9,973 nucleotides of DNA from JBJHCA01 sp050485785 (GCA_050485785.1 JBJHCA010000104.1:1-9973), one strand, 5' to 3'; shown: positions 1-6,820, numbered from the stretch's first letter. The notes: generated by a model from the sequence alone, not told the origin. Program-made: numbers and translations.

Positions 1-41
1 GCGCAGAGGTGCTGAGAGCCGTAGGTTTTAAGTTTGATTAA
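1..41 (+). other. possible 3' end of an unidentified upstream gene
   Basis: Two + strand frames are open from the window edge: one ends with TAA at 29-31 (tail RRGAESRRF) and one with TAA at 39-41 (tail AEVLRAVGFKFD). Either could be the C-terminus of the gene to the left. In the usual cluster order that gene would be rpsC, and the basic RRGAESRRF tail is the more S3-like of the two, but so few residues cannot identify a family. It is also possible that neither frame is coding. Confidence 0.25.
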
Positions 42-79
42 TTAGTGGCAGGGAAGTGAAAAGATTTTAAAAAACGCCG

Positions 80-87
80 TATCTTTG
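80..87 (+). promoter_or_regulatory. Bacteroidota-type -7 promoter element (TATCTTTG) upstream of rplP
   Basis: TATCTTTG matches the Bacteroidota sigma-ABfr -7 consensus TAnnTTTG exactly, and the following GCACCGC resembles the start region commonly seen after this element. The -33 box is weak: there is no clear TTG about 19-21 bp upstream, only a GTG at 56-58. If used, transcription would start near 92-95, giving a leader of about 45 nt before the rplP ATG. The leader has a weak 5-bp inverted repeat, TTGCC at 96-100 and GGCAA at 115-119. The element match is seen directly; promoter activity is inferred. Confidence 0.6.
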
Positions 88-139
88 CACCGCTTTTGCC
101 GAAAGGGTATGATTGGCAATGATTTAAAGCAAGTTAGTT

Positions 140-559
140 ATGTTACAGCCAAAACGAACAAAATACAGGAAGCAGCAAAAAGGAAGAAACAGAGGTATTG
201 CCCAACGCGGCGCTACCATCTCTTTCGGCTCTTTTGCCCTTAAAAGCCTTGATTGCAGCCGGATTACGAGCCGCCAGCTCGAATCTGCCAGGATCGCAAT
301 GACAAGGCATATGAAAAGGGAAGGCCGCGTTTGGATCAGAATATTCCCCGATAAACCCATTACCAAAAAACCTCAGGAGGTTAGGATGGGTAAAGGAAAA
401 GGAGCGCTTGATCACTATGTTGCCCTGGTTCAGCCCGGACGCATAATGTTTGAGCTGGATGGTGTGCCCCGCAGCGTTGCTGAAGAAGCATTGAGGCTGG
501 CAGCGCAAAAGCTCCCTGTGCGTACCCGTTTTGTTGTGCGTCACGATTATGAAGGTTAA
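140..559 (+). CDS. rplP: 50S ribosomal protein L16 (uL16)
   Basis: Large-subunit protein uL16, which binds 23S rRNA near the A-site tRNA elbow and peptidyl transferase centre and is added late in 50S assembly. The 139 residues are close to the family's usual 136-144. The N-terminus MLQPKRTKYRKQQKGRNRG is the classic L16 opening and fixes the ATG at 140. The family motif RMGKGKG lies at residues 82-88, where R82 corresponds to the arginine that is hydroxylated in E. coli. No Shine-Dalgarno sequence precedes the start; the upstream sequence is AT-rich, as is normal for Bacteroidota. The gene lies about 50 nt downstream of a candidate promoter, so it may begin a transcript. rpmC follows after 17 nt. 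Confidence 0.98.
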   Translation: MLQPKRTKYRKQQKGRNRGIAQRGATISFGSFALKSLDCSRITSRQLESARIAMTRHMKREGRVWIRIFPDKPITKKPQEVRMGKGKGALDHYVALVQPGRIMFELDGVPRSVAEEALRLAAQKLPVRTRFVVRHDYEG

Positions 560-576
560 CAGTAAAATGCTGTACA

Positions 577-840
577 ATGGCAAAGAATAAAAACATAGAA
601 TTTCGCAATATGTCGCATGATGAACTTAAGGGTGAGCTTAATACTCTTGAGAATCAAATGGTAAAGTTGCGATTTGACCACGCCGCTACCGGCCTCGACA
701 ATCCGCTTGTTCTTCGCGAAACACGAAGAGATATTGCGAGAATGAAAACCGAGTTGCGTAGACGTGAACTCAATGAAATGTCCGATAGTGATAAGCAGAA
801 GCGCGCAGCAATCGTGAACCGCAGAAGGAGAAATCGCTAA
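577..840 (+). CDS. rpmC: 50S ribosomal protein L29 (uL29) with basic C-terminal extension
   Basis: Large-subunit protein uL29, a small two-helix protein beside the polypeptide exit tunnel that, with L23, helps form the docking site for trigger factor and SRP. Residues 8-67 cover the expected hairpin, with EFRNMSHDEL at about 8-17 and the conserved IARMKTELRRRELNE at about 53-67. Family members are usually 60-70 residues, whereas this one has 87. The extra residues 68-87 are lysine/arginine-rich and end in RRRRNR. The ATG at 577 gives the expected N-terminal segment, so the excess is at the C-terminus. The tail is in frame and ends in TAA 28 nt before rpsQ, so it does not look like a simple readthrough artefact. 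Confidence 0.96.
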   Translation: MAKNKNIEFRNMSHDELKGELNTLENQMVKLRFDHAATGLDNPLVLRETRRDIARMKTELRRRELNEMSDSDKQKRAAIVNRRRRNR

Positions 841-868
841 TTTTAGGCAAAGGCTAAATTATCCCGTC

Positions 869-1126
869 ATGGAAGAAAGAGGAATCAGGAAAACTAGGGT
901 TGGTGTGGTTACCAGTAATAAAATGGACAAGTCAATTACTGTGTCCGTTGAGCGGAAACTCAAACACCCTATTTACGGCAAGTTTGTGAAAAAGACCAAG
1001 AAGTTTCTTGCTCACGATGAAGCCAATGAATGCAAGGAAGGTGATCTGGTAAAGATTATGGAAACCAGACCACTTAGTAAGCGCAAGCGCTGGAGATTAA
1101 TGGAAGTGATCGAAAAGGCGAAATAA
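869..1126 (+). CDS. rpsQ: 30S ribosomal protein S17 (uS17)
   Basis: Primary 16S rRNA-binding protein uS17, an OB-fold protein important for early assembly of the 5' domain of the 30S subunit. At 85 residues it has the normal bacterial length. The conserved core is clear: RKTRVGVVTSNKMDKSITV in the N-terminal half, the HPIYGKFVKKTKKFLAHDE segment in the middle, and the C-terminal ETRPLSKRKRWRL at about 65-77. Its position after rpmC and before rplN is the standard order. The start at 869 follows AATTATCCCGTC with no Shine-Dalgarno sequence. The gap to rplN is 38 nt and AT-rich, with no recognisable promoter or terminator. Confidence 0.98.
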   Translation: MEERGIRKTRVGVVTSNKMDKSITVSVERKLKHPIYGKFVKKTKKFLAHDEANECKEGDLVKIMETRPLSKRKRWRLMEVIEKAK

Positions 1127-1164
1127 TTAATTATATCCGTCAAACTTTATTAAACTGATCAAAC

Positions 1165-1530
1165 ATGATACAGCAGGAATCCAGGCTCAGAGTAGCCGAC
1201 AACAGCGGAGCCAAAGAAGTACTATGCATTCGCGTGCTTGGTGGTTCAGGCAGGCGATATGCCAGTTTGGGTGATCAAATTGTGGTTACCGTTAAGGATT
1301 CAACACCCGGCGGAATTAAGAAAGGAAGCATTTCCAAAGCCGTGATTGTTAGAACCAAAAAGGAAGTGCGCCGTAAAGACGGATCATATATTCGCTTTGA
1401 TGACAATGCAGTGGTGCTGCTCAATCAGGCAGAAGAACCCAGAGGTACGCGTATTTTTGGCCCCGTTGCCAGAGAATTGCGTGAGCGCGACCATATGAAG
1501 ATAGTATCGTTGGCTCCTGAGGTATTGTAA
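1165..1530 (+). CDS. rplN: 50S ribosomal protein L14 (uL14)
   Basis: Large-subunit protein uL14, a beta-barrel protein at the subunit interface that contributes to inter-subunit bridges and lies near the IF2/EF-G factor region; it is also the target of the silencing factor RsfS. At 121 residues it is one residue shorter than the common 122. The opening MIQQESRLRVADNSGAKEVL and the following LCIRVLGGSGRRYASLGD form the L14 signature, and the C-terminus has the conserved RGTRIFGPVARELRE. In E. coli the spc operon promoter lies just upstream of this gene. The 38-nt gap here shows no TAnnTTTG match, so no equivalent promoter is visible. Confidence 0.98.
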   Translation: MIQQESRLRVADNSGAKEVLCIRVLGGSGRRYASLGDQIVVTVKDSTPGGIKKGSISKAVIVRTKKEVRRKDGSYIRFDDNAVVLLNQAEEPRGTRIFGPVARELRERDHMKIVSLAPEVL

Positions 1531-1563
1531 AGGTATTGCCAGCACTAAAAAATGTTATGAATT

Positions 1564-1917
1564 ATGAAAACCAAAAAGTCATTCAGTAAGCAGGACCGCT
1601 TTCAGCCCAAACTTCATGTGAAGAAGGGTGATAAGGTTCGGGTTATTGCCGGCAAAGATCGTGGCAGAGAAGGTGAGGTTCTGGAGGTATTCCCCCTGAA
1701 AAACCGTGCTGTTGTTGATCAGGTCAATATGGTCAAAAAACACGAGAAACCAACCAACGAGAACCCCGGCGGTATCAATGAGGTTCCGGCTGCTATTCAT
1801 ATTTCCAACCTCATGGTTATCGATCCCTCCACTGGTGAACCTACCAGGATTGGTCGTAAGAAAGTGGAAGGAAAGCTGGTAAGATATTCGAAAAAATCTG
1901 GCGAAATTATTAAGTAA
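1564..1917 (+). CDS. rplX: 50S ribosomal protein L24 (uL24)
   Basis: Large-subunit protein uL24, one of the two initiators of 50S assembly, located near the exit tunnel. It has 117 residues against a usual 100-110. A short lysine-rich N-terminal lead (residues 1-18) precedes the KOW motif at about 20-45 (KKGDKVRVIAGKDRGREGEV). The family sequence VNMVKKHEKP follows at about 54-63, and the C-terminus has VRYSKKSGEIIK. An ATG at 1557 lies out of frame and can be ignored. The stop codon overlaps the start of rplE by one base (TAATG at 1915-1919), an arrangement that often goes with translational coupling between the two genes. Confidence 0.97.
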   Translation: MKTKKSFSKQDRFQPKLHVKKGDKVRVIAGKDRGREGEVLEVFPLKNRAVVDQVNMVKKHEKPTNENPGGINEVPAAIHISNLMVIDPSTGEPTRIGRKKVEGKLVRYSKKSGEIIK

Positions 1918-2474
1918 TGAACTATACTCCTAGACTGAAAGAGCACTATCAGAAAGTGGTTGTTCCTGCTCTCAGAGAGCAGTTCCAGTATAAATCTGTA
2001 ATGGAAGTGCCTCGTATCGAGAAGATCTGTATTAATCAGGCTATCGGTGAGGCTACAGGTGATAAGAAGCTCATTGATAATGCAGCTGCTGAGCTCAGCT
2101 TGATTGCAGGACAAAAAGCCATTCCCATAAAAGCTAAAAGGTCTGTTTCGAACTTTAAGCTTCGCGAGGGCATGCCTATAGCTGTTCGCGTTACGTTGCG
2201 CAAAAACAGAATGTATGAGTTTCTCGACAGGCTTGTTGCCATTGCATTGCCAAGGGTGCGCGATTTTCGCGGTGTTAACGACAAAAGCTTTGACGGACGC
2301 GGTAATTACTCTATGGGCGTTACTGAGCATATCATTTTTCCCGAAATTGATATGGACAAAGTGAACAAGATCCTGGGTATGGATATCAATTTTGTGACCA
2401 CGGCTAAAACCGATGCAGAAGCTATGGCTCTGCTGAAATTAATGGGGATGCCATTTAAGAATCAAAGAAACTAA
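1917..2474 (+). CDS. rplE: 50S ribosomal protein L5 (uL5)
   Basis: Large-subunit protein uL5, which binds 5S rRNA and with L18 and L25-like proteins forms the central protuberance, contacting P-site tRNA and S13. At 185 residues it is close to the E. coli 179. The sequence reads as L5 throughout: YTPRLKEHYQKVVVPALREQF at the N-terminus, VPRIEKICIN at about 31-40, KAKRSVSNFKLREGMPIAVRVTLR in the middle, and RDFRGVNDKSFDGRGNYSMG with TEHIIFPEI in the C-terminal half. Its ATG shares one base with the rplX stop codon. In E. coli, S8 represses this operon by binding near the rplE start; I could not establish such a structure here by eye. Confidence 0.98.
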   Translation: MNYTPRLKEHYQKVVVPALREQFQYKSVMEVPRIEKICINQAIGEATGDKKLIDNAAAELSLIAGQKAIPIKAKRSVSNFKLREGMPIAVRVTLRKNRMYEFLDRLVAIALPRVRDFRGVNDKSFDGRGNYSMGVTEHIIFPEIDMDKVNKILGMDINFVTTAKTDAEAMALLKLMGMPFKNQRN

Positions 2475-2482
2475 GAGGAATT

Positions 2483-2752
2483 ATGGCTAGGAAATCACTT
2501 ATAGCCCGCGAGGTAAAGCGCCAGAAGATGGTGGATAAGTACGCAGACCTCAGAAAGAAACTGAAGGAAGAAGGCAATTGGGAAGAGTTGGACAAGTTGC
2601 CCAGAAACTCAAACAAGATTCGCCTTCATAATCGATGCGGACTTACCGGTCGCCCTAAAGGATATATGCGCAAGTTTGGTATCAGCAGGGTAGCATTCAG
2701 AAGAATGGCGCTTCAAGGCAAAATTCCGGGAATCACTAAGGCTTCCTGGTAG
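2483..2752 (+). CDS. rpsN: 30S ribosomal protein S14 (uS14), zinc-free long form
   Basis: Small-subunit protein uS14 in the head of the 30S subunit near S3, S10 and S19. At 89 residues it is the long form. The short zinc-binding form has about 61 residues and a CxxC...CxxC cluster, but here only one cysteine is present (C52 in HNRCGLTGRPKG), so no zinc site can form. The conserved C-terminal half includes GRPKGYMRKFGISRVAFR and ends in GIPGITKASW-like sequence (residues 80-89). The start at 2483 is preceded by GAGGA at 2475-2479, the most Shine-Dalgarno-like stretch in the window, but it sits only 3 nt from the ATG, closer than usual, and 8 nt after the rplE stop region begins. Confidence 0.98.
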   Translation: MARKSLIAREVKRQKMVDKYADLRKKLKEEGNWEELDKLPRNSNKIRLHNRCGLTGRPKGYMRKFGISRVAFRRMALQGKIPGITKASW

Positions 2753-2779
2753 TTAACGAGATCAAGAAATTTTATAGTA

Positions 2780-3181
2780 ATGGTAGTTACAGACCCAATA
2801 GCAGATTATCTGACCCGCATTCGAAATGCTCAAATGGCCGGCCATCGTATGGTTGAAATCCCATCTTCAAAAATGAAGAAAAGGATTACCGAGATTCTAT
2901 ACGATCAGGGCTATATCCTGAAGTATCGCTTCCTGGAGGATGGACACAAGTCCACCATCCAGATAGCCCTGAAGTATGATGCTGAAACCAAGCAACCTGT
3001 AATCAGGTCGTTGGGCCGGATCAGTCGCCCCGGTTTAAGAAAGTATTCAGGAGTTGACGATATTCCCCGTGTAATCAACGGTTTGGGTGTTTGTATAGTT
3101 TCCACTTCAAAAGGTGTAATGACCGATAAGGAAGCCAGAAAGCAAAATGTCGGCGGTGAAGTGCTTTGCTACATTTACTAA
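2780..3181 (+). CDS. rpsH: 30S ribosomal protein S8 (uS8)
   Basis: Primary 16S rRNA-binding protein uS8, which binds helix 21 in the central domain and nucleates 30S platform assembly. In E. coli it is also the autogenous repressor of the spc operon. At 133 residues it has the normal length. The N-terminus has the family opening TDPIADYLTRIRNAQMAGH. The C-terminal rRNA-binding signature STSKGVMTDKEARKQNVGGE lies at about 108-127, followed by LCYIY. Start ATG at 2780, with an ATAGTA tract upstream and no Shine-Dalgarno sequence. It lies 27 nt after rpsN and 29 nt before rplF, the standard order. Confidence 0.98.
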   Translation: MVVTDPIADYLTRIRNAQMAGHRMVEIPSSKMKKRITEILYDQGYILKYRFLEDGHKSTIQIALKYDAETKQPVIRSLGRISRPGLRKYSGVDDIPRVINGLGVCIVSTSKGVMTDKEARKQNVGGEVLCYIY

Positions 3182-3210
3182 ATCAAGCGTAAAGCTTTAA
3201 TATCTATATT

Positions 3211-3765
3211 ATGTCACGGATAGGATACATGCCGGTTAGTCTTCCAAAAGGTGTTCAGGTTGACATCCTGGAAAACAATCTGGTGAAAGTTAAAGGACCC
3301 AAGGGAGAACTCTTTCAGGAAGTTGACCCAAACATTGAACTGACCATTGAGGATGATACCCTGAAGCTGGATCGGAAATCCGAAAGTAAGGAAGTCCGCT
3401 CAAAGCACGGTTTGTATCGTTCACTGATCAATAACATGGTGACCGGTGTAACTGAAGGTTACCAGATTACGCTTGAACTTATTGGTGTTGGTTACAGGGC
3501 GTCCAATACCGGGCAGTTGCTCGAGCTTACCCTGGGCTATAGCCACCCGATTATGTTTTATATTCCTGATGAAATCAAACTGGAAACTAAAGCAGAGAAG
3601 GGGCAGCCTCCTACAATCATCCTTACCGGTGCTGATAAGCAACTGATAGGGCAGGTAGCTGCAAAGATCAGAGCTTTCAGAAAACCCGAGCCTTATAAAG
3701 GTAAAGGTGTTAAATTTAAAGGTGAAGTATTGCGTCGTAAAGCCGGTAAAGCCGGTGCTAAGTAA
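3211..3765 (+). CDS. rplF: 50S ribosomal protein L6 (uL6)
   Basis: Large-subunit protein uL6, two similar alpha/beta domains bound to the sarcin-ricin region of 23S rRNA near the factor-binding site. It has 184 residues, the usual bacterial length being about 175-185. The N-terminus reads MSRIGYMPVSLPKGV, and the mid-region VTEGYQITLELIGVGYRA at about 79-96 spans the domain junction. The C-terminal L6 signature KPEPYKGKGVKF lies at about 158-169. The gene ends in an alanine/glycine/lysine tail that includes a tandem AAAGCCGGT 9-mer encoding KAGKAG, a simple local repetition and not a separate element. Confidence 0.98.
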   Translation: MSRIGYMPVSLPKGVQVDILENNLVKVKGPKGELFQEVDPNIELTIEDDTLKLDRKSESKEVRSKHGLYRSLINNMVTGVTEGYQITLELIGVGYRASNTGQLLELTLGYSHPIMFYIPDEIKLETKAEKGQPPTIILTGADKQLIGQVAAKIRAFRKPEPYKGKGVKFKGEVLRRKAGKAGAK

Positions 3766-3803
3766 GCCTAAATTGCAGTGTTAACCGGAACAACCACAAC
3801 ATT

Positions 3804-4160
3804 ATGAAAATCACAAAAACACAGAGACGGAAGAGGATCCAGCAACGGATTCGCAAAGCTTTAAGAGGCACGGCTCAGCGTCCAAGACTCAGTGTGTTTA
3901 GAAGTAATTCACACATCTATTGCCAGCTTATTGATGATATAGCTGGTAATACTCTAATGTCTGCTACATCAAAAGATGAATCGCTCAACGGTGTAACCGG
4001 TACTAATACCGATATGGCCAAAGAAGTAGGTAAGCTGATTGGCCAAAAGGCTGTAGATGCGGGAATCCAAACTATAGTTTTTGATCGTGGTGGTTACCTG
4101 TATCACGGTCGTGTCAAAGCATTGGCTGACGGAGCACGTGAATCCGGTCTGCAATTCTAA
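3804..4160 (+). CDS. rplR: 50S ribosomal protein L18 (uL18)
   Basis: Large-subunit protein uL18, which binds 5S rRNA and helps anchor it in the central protuberance with L5. At 118 residues it has the normal length. A strongly basic N-terminus (TKTQRRKRIQQRIRKALRGT, about 4-23) is followed by RPRLSVFRSNSHIYCQLIDD, which is typical of the family. The C-terminal part carries FDRGGYLYHGRVKALADGAR at about 93-112, followed by ESGLQF, the near-universal bacterial L18 ending. The ATG at 3804 lies 38 nt after rplF, and rpsE follows after 12 nt. Confidence 0.98.
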   Translation: MKITKTQRRKRIQQRIRKALRGTAQRPRLSVFRSNSHIYCQLIDDIAGNTLMSATSKDESLNGVTGTNTDMAKEVGKLIGQKAVDAGIQTIVFDRGGYLYHGRVKALADGARESGLQF

Positions 4161-4172
4161 AAAACAATATCC

Positions 4173-4691
4173 ATGTCAAAGCAAAGTAACAAAAGGGTAC
4201 GCCCGGCTGAAATTGAATTAAAAGAGAAACTGGTTGCACTCAACCGTGTCGCCAAGGTTACTAAGGGTGGACGTACTTTTAGTTTTGCCGCAATTGTTGT
4301 GGTTGGTGACGGCAATGGTACCGTTGGCAATGGTCTGGGTAAAGCACGTGACGTGTCTGAAGCTATTTCCAAAGCTGTTGATGATGCTAAAAAGAATCTT
4401 ATCCAGTTCCCCATTCATAAAGGCACAATACCTCATGAACAAAGAGGTAAATATGGTGCCGGAAAAGTGTTGATCAAGCCAGCCTCTGATGGTACCGGTG
4501 TTATTGCCGGAGGGGCAATGCGTGCAGTGCTCGAAATAGCCGGAGTACACAATGTTTTAGCCAAATCTCAGGGATCCTCTAACCCGCATAACGTGATTAA
4601 GGCTACCATCAACGCATTAGAGCAGCTCAGAAGCCCAATGGAAGTGGCTAAAGACCGCAATATCTCATTGAAAAAGCTGTTTGAAGCATAA
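4173..4691 (+). CDS. rpsE: 30S ribosomal protein S5 (uS5)
   Basis: Small-subunit protein uS5, important for decoding accuracy and mRNA entry-channel unwinding. It has 172 residues, close to the usual 165-175. The N-terminal dsRBD-like domain spans about 15-78 and includes the loop KVTKGGRTFSF (28-38), where spectinomycin-resistance changes map in other bacteria, and VVVGDGNGTVGNGLGKARDV (42-61). The C-terminal domain starts near GKVLIKPASDGTGVIAGGAM (about 97-116) and contains HNVLAKSQGSSNPHNV. The VKGG-type loop is complete, with no deletion of the kind that would suggest resistance. rpmD begins 10 nt downstream. Confidence 0.98.
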   Translation: MSKQSNKRVRPAEIELKEKLVALNRVAKVTKGGRTFSFAAIVVVGDGNGTVGNGLGKARDVSEAISKAVDDAKKNLIQFPIHKGTIPHEQRGKYGAGKVLIKPASDGTGVIAGGAMRAVLEIAGVHNVLAKSQGSSNPHNVIKATINALEQLRSPMEVAKDRNISLKKLFEA

Positions 4692-4701
4692 ATCAATTAT
4701 C

Positions 4702-4881
4702 ATGAAAAAGCTTAGGGTTACCCAGGTAAAAAGTATCATCGATCGTCCGGAAAGGCAAAAAGCTACAGTCAGAGCACTTGGCCTCAGGAAGATGAATCAG
4801 GTTGTGGAACATGATGATTCTCCTCAGATTCGCGGTATGATCAGCAAAGTTGAACACCTGGTCACTGTAGAAGAAATTTAG
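4702..4881 (+). CDS. rpmD: 50S ribosomal protein L30 (uL30)
   Basis: Large-subunit protein uL30, a small ferredoxin-like-fold protein at the outer surface of the 50S subunit. From the ATG at 4702 it has 59 residues, the normal bacterial length. The sequence MKKLRVTQVKSIIDRPERQK, then LGLRKMNQVVEHDDSPQIRGM, is typical L30, with the conserved LGL and the HDDSPQIRGMI segment. A longer reading frame could start at a TTG at 4681 inside rpsE, but this would add seven residues with no family counterpart, so the ATG is preferred. Some bacteria lack this gene; here it is intact and in its usual place between rpsE and rplO. Confidence 0.97.
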   Translation: MKKLRVTQVKSIIDRPERQKATVRALGLRKMNQVVEHDDSPQIRGMISKVEHLVTVEEI

Positions 4882-4911
4882 TTGTAAACCGGAAGGAAAA
4901 TCTTTATCCTC

Positions 4912-5358
4912 ATGAAACTGCATAATCTAAAACCCGCTGAAGGAAGCACACGAGACAGAAAACGTGTTGGACGTGGCCAGGGAAGTGGCCGTGGGGGTAC
5001 TTCAACGCGTGGTCATAAAGGAGCTAAATCCAGAAGCGGATTCTCCAATAAAAGAGCTTTTGAGGGTGGTCAAATGCCACTGCAAATGCGTCTGCCCAAG
5101 CGTGGCTTCAATAATGTTAATCGCATGGAATACGTGGCTGTCAATCTCAGCAGACTCCAGGCGATAGCTGACAAGTATAACCGCACTGATCTCGACCTGA
5201 AAGCGTTGTGTGAACTGGGTATTATTCGTTCAACCGACCGCATCAAGGTGTTGGCCAACGGAAACCTGAAAACCGGTATCACCGTGGAAGCTCATGCCGT
5301 ATCTGGTAAAGCGAAAGAGGCTATTGAATCAGCCGGAGGAACTATAACCCTTGTGTAA
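4912..5358 (+). CDS. rplO: 50S ribosomal protein L15 (uL15)
   Basis: Large-subunit protein uL15, a late-assembling protein with a long extended N-terminal arm that penetrates 23S rRNA. At 148 residues it matches the usual 144-150. The opening MKLHNLKPAEGSTRDRKRVG is followed by a glycine/arginine-rich arm, GRGQGSGRGGTSTRGHKGAK (about 21-40), and then FEGGQMPLQMRLPKRGF (about 50-66), all L15 hallmarks. The C-terminal globular domain ends in VSGKAKEAIESAGGTITLV. The start lies 30 nt after rpmD, in ATCCTC-ATG context with no Shine-Dalgarno sequence. secY follows after 20 nt, as in most bacteria. Confidence 0.98.
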   Translation: MKLHNLKPAEGSTRDRKRVGRGQGSGRGGTSTRGHKGAKSRSGFSNKRAFEGGQMPLQMRLPKRGFNNVNRMEYVAVNLSRLQAIADKYNRTDLDLKALCELGIIRSTDRIKVLANGNLKTGITVEAHAVSGKAKEAIESAGGTITLV

Positions 5359-5378
5359 ATTAAGAACATTATTGCGTA

Positions 5379-6755
5379 ATGAACAGATTTTTCACAACCT
5401 TATCGAACATCTATAAAATAAAAGAATTACGCGAACGCATTCTTTTTACACTGGGTCTGTTGCTCGTTTTTCGTTTTGGATCATTTGTTGTACTTCCCGG
5501 GATCAACCCATCTGTGTTACAGGCTGCCGTGCCCGCTACCGGATCCGGTGGACTGTTTGATCTGATCAACGTATTTACCGGAGGGGCATTCAACAATGCT
5601 GCCATTTTTGCCTTGGGAATCATGCCCTACATTTCGGCAGCCATTATCGTGCAGCTCCTGGGTTTTGCAGTGCCGTATTTTCAGCGTCTGCAATCTCGTG
5701 AAGGTGAATCCGGCCGCAAAAAAATTACCCAGATTACCCGTTTGCTTACTGTGGCTATTACACTGGTTCAGGCCGGCGGGTACCTTACCTATATTACTCA
5801 GTCATACCCGCAAGCGCTGGTGCCAACTGTTCCGTTAACCGTTTTCTGGTTTTCCAATATCATTATTCTCACAGCTGGGGTAATTTTTGCGATGTGGCTG
5901 GGTGAACGCATTACCGATAAAGGAATTGGTAACGGTATTTCACTGTTGATCATGATCGGTATTATTGCTGCATTGCCGCAGGCTTTGCTTGCTGAATTCG
6001 GTCTGCGCCTCGACGGACAAGGTGGTTTGATAGCACTTGTGCTTGAGCTCGCTGCGTTGGTAGTTATTGTTATGGGAACGGTGTTACTGGTGCAGGGCGT
6101 TCGGCGAATACCCATTCAGTTTGCCAAACGGACTATGGGTCGCTCCATGGGTAATGTTCCCGCAAGTGGTAAAAGGGACTTTATTCCTTTGAAAGTCAAT
6201 GCTGCCGGAGTAATGCCGATAATCTTCGCCCAGGCTTTGATGTTCCTCCCTGCAACTGTAGTACAATTTCTCAATCCGGATGATCCTATGGGAACAGGTG
6301 GATTGCTGGGTGCATTTAACGACCCGTTTTCCACGCCGTATAATGTAATGTATTTCCTCCTTGTTGTGGTGTTTACTTACATCTATACAGCCCTACTTGT
6401 GAATCCACAGCAGTATGCTGAATACCTCAAGCGACAAAATGCTTTTATTCCCGGCATAAAGCCCGGTAAGAATACGGCAGACTTTATTGATACGATTACC
6501 ACCCGGATTACTTTGCCTGGTTCTATTTTTCTCGGCCTCATTTCCATTATGCCTGCATTTGCGGCAGCTTTTGGTGCTAACGTCGCTTTTGCCATGTTTT
6601 TTGGCGGTACCTCTCTGCTCATTTTAGTGGGTGTGGTACTGGATACTTTACAGCAGATTGAAACCCACCTTCTGATGCGTAAATACGACGGACTGGTTAA
6701 ATCAGGCCGACTGAAAGCCAAAGGTGGCGTAATGGGTATTGGTGCCGGAATGTGA
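5379..6755 (+). CDS. secY: preprotein translocase subunit SecY
   Basis: Central subunit of the SecYEG channel in the inner membrane, through which unfolded preproteins pass (with SecA) and membrane proteins are inserted (with SRP and the ribosome). The 458 residues are close to the bacterial 430-450, and ten hydrophobic segments can be traced. Signature 1, GIMPYISAAIIVQLL, lies at 80-94 (TM2b). Signature 2, including WLGERITDKGIGNGISLL, lies at 173-190. The cytoplasmic loop RRIPIQFAKR is at 242-251, the YAEYLKRQNAFIPGIKPGK loop (346-364) is the ribosome/SecA-binding C5 region, and RKYDGL follows TM10 near 434-439. A glycine-rich tail, GGVMGIGAGM, ends the protein. It is followed by an unusually long gap holding a hairpin. 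Confidence 0.98.
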   Translation: MNRFFTTLSNIYKIKELRERILFTLGLLLVFRFGSFVVLPGINPSVLQAAVPATGSGGLFDLINVFTGGAFNNAAIFALGIMPYISAAIIVQLLGFAVPYFQRLQSREGESGRKKITQITRLLTVAITLVQAGGYLTYITQSYPQALVPTVPLTVFWFSNIIILTAGVIFAMWLGERITDKGIGNGISLLIMIGIIAALPQALLAEFGLRLDGQGGLIALVLELAALVVIVMGTVLLVQGVRRIPIQFAKRTMGRSMGNVPASGKRDFIPLKVNAAGVMPIIFAQALMFLPATVVQFLNPDDPMGTGGLLGAFNDPFSTPYNVMYFLLVVVFTYIYTALLVNPQQYAEYLKRQNAFIPGIKPGKNTADFIDTITTRITLPGSIFLGLISIMPAFAAAFGANVAFAMFFGGTSLLILVGVVLDTLQQIETHLLMRKYDGLVKSGRLKAKGGVMGIGAGM

Positions 6756-6786
6756 TGATTTTTTTTAGATATAGCAGTTTTTTGGG

Positions 6787-6820
6787 CAATTCAGGTGTAA
6801 CTCGACATACACCTGAATTG
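6787..6820 (+). terminator. perfect 13-bp hairpin between secY and map (terminator or RNA-processing structure)
   Basis: Arm CAATTCAGGTGTA at 6787-6799 pairs without mismatch with TACACCTGAATTG at 6808-6820 around an 8-nt loop, ACTCGACA. The hairpin starts 31 nt after the secY stop, in one of the two longest intergenic gaps of the cluster. The downstream sequence TCATTTTAAG has only a four-T run, so as an intrinsic terminator it is moderate. It may instead act as a partial terminator, a transcript-stabilising 3' end or a processing site. The T runs upstream of the left arm (6761-6768 and 6779-6783) do not form a + strand terminator tail. The structure is seen in the sequence; its function is inferred. 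Confidence 0.65.

Noticed and set aside
143..583. 146-codon open frame on the - strand opposite rplP
   Set aside because: Antisense shadow of the highly conserved L16 gene, with no family features of its own.
1797..2330. 177-codon open frame on the - strand opposite rplX/rplE
   Set aside because: It lies fully antisense to rplE and the end of rplX, which are unmistakable. Its translation shows no recognisable domain and its composition fits a reverse-frame shadow.
3735..3765. Tandem AAAGCCGGT repeat at the end of rplF, with a similar segment in rpsK
   Set aside because: Explained by repeated Lys-Ala-Gly codons in basic ribosomal proteins, not a repeat element.
4681..4881. Longer L30 frame starting at TTG 4681 within rpsE
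   Set aside because: The extra seven residues have no counterpart in L30, and the ATG at 4702 gives the family's normal 59 residues.
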